Shown here in pieces: positions 1 through 7,654 of a DNA stretch of 64,000 nucleotides. The stretch is from Cherax quadricarinatus (lineage: Eukaryota > Arthropoda > Malacostraca > Decapoda > Parastacidae). The translations under genes were made by a program, and so were the position numbers. The notes beneath the pieces are model-generated. The model worked only from the letters and a program-made list of their open reading frames with translations, was not told where the DNA came from and searched no databases. The DNA lies in assembly GCF_038502225.1 (NCBI RefSeq), contig NC_091311.1, positions 36,674,084 to 36,738,083 on the forward strand. The letters are read 5' to 3'. Numbering within the stretch: position 1 is the stretch's first letter; every line of letters begins with the position of its first letter.

Positions 1-2
1 AC

Positions 3-164
3 CATCCAATTGATTTTCAAAAAGTTGAGAAAGTTGTATCAAGCAATTCCATGGTTGACAGAAATATAATTGAATCTTGTTTCATAAAAAGCAGTTTTGA
101 AAATAATATGAATATTTCCTTAGGTTTATATAAATTAGACTCGTTTATAATTAATAAAATTTAG
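3..164 (+). pseudogene. Penelope-like element, C-terminal end of the GIY-YIG endonuclease (partial, cut by window edge)
   Basis: The frame is open from the window edge to a TAG stop at 162-164, giving about 53 residues. It contains HPIDFQKVEKV, then IIESCFIK, then NNMNISLGLYKLD. From family knowledge, this arrangement (a Glu-containing IxES helix, then an NxN...LGLYKLD-type end) resembles the C-terminal part of the GIY-YIG endonuclease that Penelope-like retroelements carry after their reverse transcriptase. The Glu would be the metal-binding residue. The RT and the GIY-YIG core must lie upstream of the window. The visible part has no frameshift, but too little is present to judge activity. 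Recognition is by motif only. Confidence 0.55.
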
Positions 165-463
165 TTAGTTTAATAATACATTGGACAAATAATAAACCTT
201 ATTTCTTGGGTAGAATATTTTGTTAGTGGGATGTCGTGAGGACCTGTCTAGTTGGACCAGTGGACCTACTGCAGTGTTCCTCCTTTCTTATGAGTTTGGC
301 ATTGTCGCGTGTCAGGTGTTTCTTTGTTGTGGGGGTTGACTGTGAGGTGTAGTCCAAGCCCTTTAATTGCCCTCCTTTGATGTATTACTTTCATAGTTCC
401 TTGACAATGTGAGTAGTTACGAAAGCGCTTGGACTTTCACTACTCTTTCACAGTGGTTGTTTT
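165..463 (+). other. Probable 3' untranslated/terminal region of the Penelope-like element
   Basis: This stretch directly follows the Penelope-like stop codon and has no coding potential I can support. It ends at 464 in a (TA)-rich microsatellite. A short segment at about 401-435 (CAATGTGAGTAG followed by CGAAAGCGC) resembles terminal sequence I associate with Penelope-like elements. I could not lay out a complete hammerhead ribozyme core in it, so the assignment rests on position. Confidence 0.35.
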
Positions 464-490
464 GCATATATATGCATATATATATACATA

Positions 491-544
<54 letters not shown>
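464..544. repeat. (TA)n / (CATA)n microsatellite
   Basis: Nearly pure alternating TA with a few ATGCATATAT and ACATATGCA interruptions on the left. It abuts the exact 5' end of LINE-A1. Confidence 0.95.
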
Positions 545-547
<3 letters not shown>

Positions 548-3500
548 GGTAGTAGGTTGGTAGACAGCAACCACCCAGGGAAGTACTACCGTCCTGCCAG
601 CTGACTGTGAAACAAAAACCTGTAACTGTTTTGCATGATGGTAGGATTGCTGGTTTCTTTTTCTGTCTCATAAACACGCTAAGATAACAGGGATATCTTG
701 CTACTCCTACTTACACTTTGGTCACACTTCATAGACACGCACATGCATATATATATATACATACATCTAGGTTTTTCTCCTTTTTCTAAATAGCTCTTGT
801 TCTTTTTTTATTTCTTCTATTGTCCATGGGGAAGTGGAAAAGAATCTTTCCTCCGTAAGCCATGCGTGTCGTATGAGGCGACTAAAATGCCGGGAGCAAT
901 GGGCTAGTAACCCCTTCTCCTGTATACAATTACTAAAAAAGAGAAGAAGAAAAACTTTATAAAACTGGGTTGCTTAAATGTGCGTGGATGTAGTGCGGAT
1001 GACAAGAAACAGATGATTGCTGATGTTATGAATGAAAAGAAGTTGGATGTCCTGGCCCTAAGCGAAACAAAGCTGAAGGGGGTAGGAGAGTTTCAGTGGG
1101 GGGAAATAAATGGGATTAAATCTGGAGTATCTGAGAGAGTTAGAGCAAAGGAAGGGGTAGCAGTAATGTTAAATGATCAGTTATGGAAGGAGAAAAGAGA
1201 ATATGAATGTGTAAATTCAAGAATTATGTGGATTAAAGTAAAGGTTGGATGCGAGAAGTGGGTCATAATAAGCGTGTATGCACCTGGAGAAGAGAGGAAT
1301 GCAGAGGAGAGAGAGAGATTTTGGGAGATGTTAAGTGAATGTATAGGAGCCTTTGAACCAAGTGAGAGAGTAATTGTGGTAGGGGACTTGAATGCTAAAG
1401 TAGGAGAAACTTTTAGAGAGGGTGTGGTAGGTAAGTTTGGGGTGCCAGGTGTAAATGATAATGGGAGCCCTTTGATTGAACTTTGTATAGAAAGGGGTTT
1501 AGTTATAGGTAATACATATTTTAAGAAAAAGAGGATAAATAAGTATACACGATATGATGTAGGGCGAAATGACAGTAGTTTGTTGGATTATGTATTGGTA
1601 GATAAAAGACTGTTGAGTAGACTTCAGGATGTACATGTTTATAGAGGGGCCACAGATATATCAGATCACTTTCTAGTTGTAGCTACACTGAGAGTAAAAG
1701 GTAGATGGGATACAAGGAGAATAGAAGCATCAGGGAAGAGAGAGGTAAAGGTTTATAAACTAAAAGAGGAGGCAGTTAGGGTAAGATATAAACAGCTATT
1801 GGAGGATAGATGGGCTAATGAGAGCATAGGCAATGGGGTCGAAGAGGTATGGGGTAGGTTTAAAAATGTAGTGTTAGAGTGTTCAGCAGAAGTTTGTGGT
1901 TACAGGAAAGTGGGTGCAGGAGGGAAGAGGAGCGATTGGTGGAATGATGATGTAAAGAGAGTAGTAAGGGAGAAAAAGTTAGCATATGAGAAATTTTTAC
2001 AAAGTAGAAGTGATGCAAGGAGGGAAGAGTATATGGAGAAAAAGAGAGAAGTTAAGAGAGTGGTGAAGCAATGTAAAAAGAGAGCAAATGAGAGAGTGGG
2101 TGAGATGTTATCAACAAATTTTGTTGAAAATAAGAAAAAGTTTTGGAGTGAGATTAACAAGTTAAGAAAGCCTAGAGAACAAATGGATTTGTCTGTTAAA
2201 AATAGGAGAGGAGAGTTATTAAATGGAGAGTTAGAGGTATTGGGAAGATGGAAGGAATATTTTGAGGAATTGTTAAATGTTGATGAAGATAGGGAAGCTG
2301 TGATTTCGTGTATAGGGCAAGGAGGAATAACATCTTGTAGGAGTGAGGAAGAGCCAGTTGTGAGTGTGGGGGAAGTTCGTGAGGCAGTAGGTAAAATGAA
2401 AGGGGGTAAGGCAGCCGGGATTGATGGGATAAAGATAGAAATGTTAAAAGCAGGTGGGGATGTAGTTTTGGAGTGGTTGGTGCAATTATTTAATAAATGT
2501 ATGGAAGAGGGTAAGGTACCTAGGGATTGGCAGAGAGCATGCATAGTTCCTTTGTATAAAGGCAAAGGGGATAAAAGAGAGTGCAAAAATTATAGGGGGA
2601 TAAGTCTGTTGAGTGTACCTGGTAAAGTGTATGGTAGAGTTATAATTGAAAGAATTAAGAGTAAGACGGAGAATAGGATAGCAGATGAACAAGGAGGCTT
2701 TAGGAAAGGTAGGGGGTGTGTGGACCAGGTGTTTACAGTGAAACATATAAGTGAACAGTATTTAGATAAGGCTAAAGAGGTCTTTGTGGCATTTATGGAT
2801 TTGGAAAAGGCGTATGACAGGGTGGATAGGGGGGCAATGTGGCAGATGTTGCAAGTGTATGGTGTAGGAGGTAGGTTACTGAAAGCAGTGAAGAGTTTTT
2901 ACGAGGATAGTGAGGCTCAAGTTAGAGTATGTAGGAAAGAGGGAAATTTTTTCCCAGTAAAAGTAGGCCTTAGACAAGGATGTGTGATGTCACCGTGGTT
3001 GTTTAATATATTTATAGATGGGGTTGTAAGAGAAGTAAATGCGAGGGTCTTGGCAAGAGGCGTGGAGTTAAAAGATAAAGAATCACACACAAAGTGGGAG
3101 TTGTCACAGCTGTTCTTTGCTGATGACACTGTGCTCTTGGGAGATTCTGAAGAGAAGTTGCAGAGATTGGTGGATGAATTTGGTAGGGTGTGCAAAAGAA
3201 GAAAATTAAAGGTGAATACAGGAAAGAGTAAGGTTATGAGGATAACAAAAAGATTAGGTGATGAAAGATTGAATATCAGATTGGAGGGAGAGAGTATGGA
3301 GGAGGTGAACGTATTCAGATATTTGGGAGTGGACGTGTCAGCGGATGGGTCTATGAAAGATGAGGTGAATCATAGAATTGATGAGGGAAAAAGAGTGAGT
3401 GGTGCACTTAGGAGTCTGTGGAGACAAAGAACTTTGTCCTTGGAGGCAAAGAGGGGAATGTATGAGAGTATAGTTTTACCAACGCTCTTATATGGGTGTG

Positions 3501-4138
3501 AAGCGTGGGTGATGAATGTTGCAGCGAGGAGAAGGCTGGAGGCAGTGGAGATGTCATGTCTGAGGGCAATGTGTGGTGTGAATATAATGCAGAGAATTCG
3601 TAGTTTGGAAGTTAGGAGGAGGTGTGGGATTACCAAAACTGTTGTCCAGAGGGCTGAGGAAGGGTTGTTGAGGTGGTTCGGACATGTAGAGAGAATGGAG
3701 CGAAACAGAATGACTTCAAGAGTGTATCAGTCTGTAGTGGAAGGAAGGCGGGGTAGGGGTCGGCCTAGGAAGGGTTGGAGGGAGGGGGTAAAGGAGGTTT
3801 TGTGTGCGAGGGGCTTGGACTTCCAGCAGGCATGCGTGAGCGTGTTTGATAGGAGTGAATGGAGACAAATGGTTTTTAATACTTGACGTGCTGTTGGAGT
3901 GTGAGCAAAGTAACATTTATGAAGGGATTCAGGGAAACCGGCAGGCCGGACTTGAGTCCTGGAGATGGGAAGTACAGTGCCTGCACTCTGAAGGAGGGGT
4001 GTTAATGTTGCAGTTTAAAAACTGTAGTGTAAAGCACCCTTCTGGCAAGACAGTGATGGAGTGAATGATGGTGAAAGTTTTTCTTTTTCGGGCCACCCTG
4101 CCTTGGTGGGAATCGGCCGGTGTGATAATAAAAAATAA

Positions 4139-4139
<1 letters not shown>
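545..4139 (+). mobile_element. LINE-A1, near full-length RTE-like non-LTR retrotransposon
   Basis: The element has a 5'UTR (about 545-960), one long endonuclease-RT frame, a 3'UTR (3887-4120) and an A-rich tail reading into (TA)n. The 5' boundary is set by the short elements S1 and S2, which start with the same AGTAGGTTGGTAGACAGCAA sequence next to (TA)n. The 3' end (CACCCTGCCTTGGTGGGAAT then CGGCCGGTGTGATAATAAAA) recurs in A2, A3 and A4. No target duplication can be read because both flanks are (TA)n. A single-frame APE-type LINE with a short 3'UTR and a microsatellite tail fits the RTE clade. A2 is an almost identical copy in inverted orientation 3.5 kb away. Confidence 0.9.
911..3886 (+). 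CDS. LINE-A endonuclease-reverse transcriptase, uninterrupted frame
   Basis: The product would nick target DNA and reverse-transcribe the element's RNA at the nick. An N-terminal APE endonuclease shows CLNVRGC (about 971-990), LALSETKLKG, SVYAPGEE, VVGDLNAKVG, LLDYVL and the terminal SDHF motif. The RT follows: KAAGIDGIKIEML, FRKGRGCVDQVF, VAFMDLEKAYDRVD, GLRQGCVMSPWLFN and the catalytic FFADDTVLL. The C-terminal LLRWFGHVERM and RGRGRPRKGW are typical of RTE/BovB-like proteins. No stop or frameshift lies between 911 and 3886. No ATG precedes the first endonuclease motif in this frame: the frame opens after a TAA at 908-910, and the first in-frame ATG (about 1013) lies downstream of the motif. 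Initiation is therefore unclear. FFADD differs from LFADD in the sister copies. Confidence 0.9.
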   Translation, partial: PLLLYTITKKEKKKNFIKLGCLNVRGCSADDKKQMIADVMNEKKLDVLALSETKLKGVGEFQWGEINGIKSGVSERVRAKEGVAVMLNDQLWKEKREYECVNSRIMWIKVKVGCEKWVIISVYAPGEERNAEERERFWEMLSECIGAFEPSERVIVVGDLNAKVGETFREGVVGKFGVPGVNDNGSPLIELCIERGLVIGNTYFKKKRINKYTRYDVGRNDSSLLDYVLVDKRLLSRLQDVHVYRGATDISDHFLVVATLRVKGRWDTRRIEASGKREVKVYKLKEEAVRVRYKQLLEDRWANESIGNGVEEVWGRFKNVVLECSAEVCGYRKVGAGGKRSDWWNDDVKRVVREKKLAYEKFLQSRSDARREEYMEKKREVKRVVKQCKKRANERVGEMLSTNFVENKKKFWSEINKLRKPREQMDLSVKNRRGELLNGELEVLGRWKEYFEELLNVDEDREAVISCIGQGGITSCRSEEEPVVSVGEVREAVGKMKGGKAAGIDGIKIEMLKAGGDVVLEWLVQLFNKCMEEGKVPRDWQRACIVPLYKGKGDKRECKNYRGISLLSVPGKVYGRVIIERIKSKTENRIADEQGGFRKGRGCVDQVFTVKHISEQYLDKAKEVFVAFMDLEKAYDRVDRGAMWQMLQVYGVGGRLLKAVKSFYEDSEAQVRVCRKEGNFFPVKVGLRQGCVMSPWLFNIFIDGVVREVNARVLARGVELKDKESHTKWELSQLFFADDTVLLGDSEEKLQRLVDEFGRVCKRRKLKVNTGKSKVMRITKRLGDERLNIRLEGESMEEVNVFRYLGVDVSADGSMKDEVNHRIDEGKRVSGALRSLWRQRTLSLEAKRGMYESIVLPTLLYGCEAWVMNVAARRRLEAVEMSCLRAMCGVNIMQRIRSLEVRRRCGITKTVVQRAEEGLLRWFGHVERMERNRMTSRVYQSVVEGRRGRGRPRKGWREGVKEVLCARGLDFQQACVSVFDRSEWRQMVFNT

Positions 4140-4189
<50 letters not shown>
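4140..4189. repeat. (TA)n microsatellite at the LINE-A1 3' tail
   Basis: Pure TA after the A-rich tail of LINE-A1, running into a T-run that is the complement of the tail of a second, oppositely oriented LINE-A fragment. Confidence 0.95.
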
Positions 4190-4205
<16 letters not shown>

Positions 4206-4514
4206 CAACAAGTCGGTCGTCTCCCACCGAGGCAGGGTGACCCAAAAAAAAGAAAGAAAATCCCCAAAAAGAAAATACTTTCATCATCATTCAACACTTT
4301 CACCACACTCACACATTATCACTGCTTTTGCAGAGGTGCTCAGAATATAACAGTTTAGAAGCATATACGTATAGAGATACACAACATATCCCTCCAAACT
4401 GCCAATATCCCAAACCCCTCCTTTAAAGTGCAGGCATTGTACTTCCCATTTCCAGGACTCAAGTCCGACTATATGAAAATAACCGGTTTCCCTGAATCCC
4501 TTCACTAAATATTA
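4190..4514 (-). mobile_element. LINE-A5, 5'-truncated 3'UTR fragment of a diverged LINE-A subfamily
   Basis: Read on the minus strand, this matches the LINE-A 3'UTR but is clearly diverged: it has CCGAGGCAGGGTGACCC where A2 has CCAAGGCAGGGTGGCCC, followed by the AGTGCAGGCATTGTACTTCC block. It contains no coding sequence. It is tail-to-tail with LINE-A1 and ends where Tigger-1 begins, with TA at 4516-4517. Confidence 0.8.
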
Positions 4515-4517
4515 CTA

Positions 4518-6849
4518 CAGTGGACCCCCGCATAGCGACCTTAATCCGTGCAAGAGGGCTGGCTGTTATGCGAAATGTTCGCTATGTGAATGAATTTTCC
4601 CCATAAGAAATAATGGAAATAAAATTAATCCGTGCAAGACACCCAAAAGTATGAAAAAAAAATTTTTTTACCACAAAAAAATGTTAATTTTAGTACACAC
4701 AAACTGAAAAAGGCATGCACAATTACATGACACTTACTTTTATTGAAGATCTGGTGATGATTGATGGGATGGGAGGAGGGGAGAGAGAGTGTTAGTGTTT
4801 AGAAGGGGAATCCCCTTCCATTAAGACTTGAGGAGGCAAGTCCTTTTCTGGGGTTACTTCCCTTCTTCTTTTAATGCCACTAGGACCAGCTTCAGAGTCA
4901 CTGGACTTCTTTCGCACAACATATCTGTCCATAGTGGCCTGTACCTCTCGTTCCTTTATGATTTGTCTAAAGTGGTTCACAACATTGTCATTGTAACAGT
5001 CACCAGCACGGCTTGCAATAGCTGTGTGAGGGTGATTTTCATCAAAAAAGGTTTGCACTTCAAGCCATTTTGCACACATTTCCTTAATCTTTGAAGTAGG
5101 CAATTCCTTCAATTTCTCTCTCCCCTCCTTTGAACCAGTTTCCCCAGGTCTGGCCTCTTGCTCTTGAAGTTGATCTATCAGCTCATCAGTGGTTAGTTCT
5201 TCATTGTCCTCCTCCACCAACTCTTCCACATCATCCCCACTAACCTCCAACCCCAAGGACTTCCCCAATGCCACAATTGATTCCTCAACTGGTATACTCC
5301 TCTCAGGGTTAGCCTCAAACCCTTCAAAATCCCTTTTGTCTACACATTCTGGCCACAGTTTCTTCCAAGCAGAGTTCAAGGTTCTCTTAGTCACTCCCTC
5401 CCAAGCCTTACCTATAAGGTTTACACAATTGAGGATATTAAAGTGATCCTTCCAAAACTCTTTTAGAGTCAATCGAGTGTCTGTGGTCACTTCAAAGCAC
5501 TTTTGAAACATAGCTTTTGTGTACAGTTTCTTGAAGTTGGAAATGACCTGCTGGTCCATGGGCTGCAGGAGAGGAGTGGTATTAGGAGGCAAAAACTTCA
5601 CCTTAATGAAGCTCATGTCCCCATAAAGTCGCTCTGCCACGTCTGTAGGATGACCAGGGGCATTGTCTAACACCAGGAGGCACTTAAGTTCTAATTTCTT
5701 TTCAGTTAGGTAATCTTTCACATTGGGGGCAAATGCATGGTGTAACCAGTTATAGAAAAATTCCCTAGTGACCCATGCCTTACTGTTTGCCCTCCACAGC
5801 ACACACAAATTATCCTTGAGGACATTCTTTTGCCTGAACGCTCTGGGAGTTTCAGAGTGATACACTAATAAAGGCTTAACTTTGCAATCACCACTAGCAT
5901 TGGCACACATCAACAAAGTAAGCCTGTCTTTCATAGGCTTATGTCCTGGGAGTGCCTTTTCCTCCTGAGTAATGTAGGTCCTGCTTGGCATTTTCTTCCA
6001 GAACAGGCCTGTTTCATCACAATTAAACACTTGTTCAGGTTTCAGTCCTTCAGTTTCTATGTACTCCTTGAATTCCTGCACATATTTTTCAGCCGCTTTG
6101 TGGTCCGAACTGGCAGCCTCACCATGCCGTATCACACTATGTATGCCACTACGCTTCTTAAATCTCTCAAACCAACCTTTGCTGGCCTTAAATTCACTCA
6201 CATCATCACTAGTTGCAGGCCTTTTTTTAATTAAATCCTCATGCAACTTCCTAGCCTTTTCACATATGATCGCTTGAGAGACGCTATCTCCTGCTAGCTG
6301 TTTTTCATTTATCCACACCAATAAGAGTCTCTCAACATCTTCCATCACTTGCGATCTTTGTTTCGAAAACACAGTTAAACCTTTGGCAAGAACAGCTTCC
6401 TTGATTGCCGTTTTCTTGCCCACAATAGAAGAGATGGTTGATTTGGGTTTCTTGTACAACCTGACCAGGTCGGTGATACGCACTCCACTTTCATACTTAT
6501 CAATGATCTCTTTCTTCATTTCTATAGGAATTCTAACCCTTATTGCTGTAGGGTTGGAACTAGAAGCTTTCTTGGGGCCCATGGTCACTTATTTTCCAGA
6601 AACAGCACCGAAAACACTGTAATAATACGAAATATTCCGATTGTATGCTTGAATGTTACCGCGGAGGCTAACTGGTAAACAATGCCACTGGCGGAACATA
6701 TGAGGCTGGCTCAGACCGCACATTGGACGCGTCTCGGACGAAGGCCGCTGAGCGGGTTTTTGGGCGCTATGCAGGGCAAAATTTTAGCGATCAAAGCGTC
6801 CGCTATGCGGATTGTCCGCTATGCAAGGCGTCCGTTATGCGGGGGTCCA

Positions 6850-6852
<3 letters not shown>
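4518..6852 (-). mobile_element. Tigger-1, complete pogo/Tigger DNA transposon
   Basis: The left end CAGTGGACCCCCGCATAGCG (4518) and the right end CGTTATGCGGGGGTCCACTG (to 6852) are terminal inverted repeats. They are flanked by TA at 4516-4517 and 6853-6854, the expected pogo/Tigger target duplication. The length is 2335 bp. Degenerate copies of TCCGCTATGC or TCCGTTATGC repeat just inside the right end (about 6798-6840) and may be extra transposase-binding sites. The single gene inside is uninterrupted. The element sits between LINE-A5 and a (TA)n tract. Confidence 0.93.
4792..6582 (-). CDS. Tigger-family (TIGD1-like) DDD transposase, apparently intact
   Basis: This is a cut-and-paste transposase of about 596 residues. 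I chose the ATG at 6582 (MGPKKASS) because the codons before it are not an ATG start. An N-terminal psq/CENP-B-type helix-turn-helix spans about residues 15-60, ending DLVRLYKKPKSTISSIVG. A second CENP-B/Tc5-type DNA-binding domain spans about 75-150 and contains GWFERFKKRSGIHSV. The DDE_1 catalytic domain has Asp in FNCDETGLFWKK, Asp in LVLDNAPGH and Asp in LLQPMDQQV; the last two are 36 residues apart (DD36D). An acidic tail (VEELVEEDNEEL) and a basic C-terminal KRRRE segment follow. There is no stop, and length and motifs match functional Tiggers, so activity is possible but unproven. Confidence 0.9.
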   Translation of the reverse strand: MGPKKASSSNPTAIRVRIPIEMKKEIIDKYESGVRITDLVRLYKKPKSTISSIVGKKTAIKEAVLAKGLTVFSKQRSQVMEDVERLLLVWINEKQLAGDSVSQAIICEKARKLHEDLIKKRPATSDDVSEFKASKGWFERFKKRSGIHSVIRHGEAASSDHKAAEKYVQEFKEYIETEGLKPEQVFNCDETGLFWKKMPSRTYITQEEKALPGHKPMKDRLTLLMCANASGDCKVKPLLVYHSETPRAFRQKNVLKDNLCVLWRANSKAWVTREFFYNWLHHAFAPNVKDYLTEKKLELKCLLVLDNAPGHPTDVAERLYGDMSFIKVKFLPPNTTPLLQPMDQQVISNFKKLYTKAMFQKCFEVTTDTRLTLKEFWKDHFNILNCVNLIGKAWEGVTKRTLNSAWKKLWPECVDKRDFEGFEANPERSIPVEESIVALGKSLGLEVSGDDVEELVEEDNEELTTDELIDQLQEQEARPGETGSKEGREKLKELPTSKIKEMCAKWLEVQTFFDENHPHTAIASRAGDCYNDNVVNHFRQIIKEREVQATMDRYVVRKKSSDSEAGPSGIKRRREVTPEKDLPPQVLMEGDSPSKH

Positions 6853-6915
<63 letters not shown>

Positions 6916-6935
6916 TATATATATATATATATATA

Positions 6936-6985
<50 letters not shown>
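6853..6985. repeat. (TA)n microsatellite
   Basis: Long alternating TA with rare interruptions. It is flanked by the right end of Tigger-1 and the left end of a Tigger-like MITE. Confidence 0.95.
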
Positions 6986-6988
<3 letters not shown>

Positions 6989-7188
6989 TGGACCCCCGGT
7001 TAACGATATTTTTTCACTCCAGAAGTATGTTCAGGTGCCAGTACTGACCGAATTTGTTCCCCTAAGGAATATTGTGAAGAAGATTAGTCCATTTCAGACC
7101 CCCAAACATACACGTACAAACGCACTTACATAAATACACTTACATAATTGGTCGCATTCGAAGGTGATCGTTATGCGGGGGTCCACTG
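6986..7188. mobile_element. Tigger-type MITE, copy 1 (203 bp)
   Basis: Begins CAGTGGACCCCCGGTTAACG and ends GTTATGCGGGGGTCCACTG, between TA dinucleotides. The ends match the Tigger ends for about 14 bp, so a Tigger transposase could act on it. It has no coding capacity. Confidence 0.88.
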
Positions 7189-7213
7189 TATATATATACA
7201 TTATATATATATA

Positions 7214-7416
7214 CAGTGGACCCCCGGTTAACGAACTTTTTTCATTCCAGAAGTATGTTCAGGTGCCAGTACTGACCGAATTTTTTCCCATAAGGAATAT
7301 TGTGAAGTAGATTAGTCCATTTCAGACCCCCAAACATACACGTACAAACGCACTTACATAAATACACTTACATAATTGGTCGCATTTGGGGGTGATCGTT
7401 AAGCGGGGGTCCACTG
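7214..7416. mobile_element. Tigger-type MITE, copy 2 (203 bp)
   Basis: Same length and orientation as the copy at 6986-7188, with only a handful of substitutions. It is also bounded by TA on both sides, and the two copies are separated by 25 bp of TA-rich DNA. Confidence 0.88.
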
Positions 7417-7495
7417 TATTTATATATACATATTTATATATTTATATATATATTTATATATTTATTTATATATATATTTCTATATTATATATATA

Positions 7496-7531
<36 letters not shown>

Positions 7532-7550
7532 GTATATATATATATAATAT

Positions 7551-7588
<38 letters not shown>

Positions 7589-7589
7589 C

Positions 7590-7636
<47 letters not shown>

Positions 7637-7654
7637 ACATATATATATATATAT
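7417..7654. repeat. (TA)n with (TTTATA) variants
   Basis: TA-rich microsatellite with TATTTATA and ATCTACAT interruptions, ending at the A/T-rich tail of LINE-A2. Confidence 0.95.

Noticed and set aside
300..470. Hammerhead ribozyme in the Penelope-like flank
   Set aside because: A GAAA core piece exists (CGAAAGCGC), but I could not find a matching CTGATGA segment and three stems.
1900..3636. Long minus-strand frames opposite LINE-A ORFs
   Set aside because: They recur identically in every LINE-A copy as antisense shadows and have no domain; LINE motifs are all on the sense strand.
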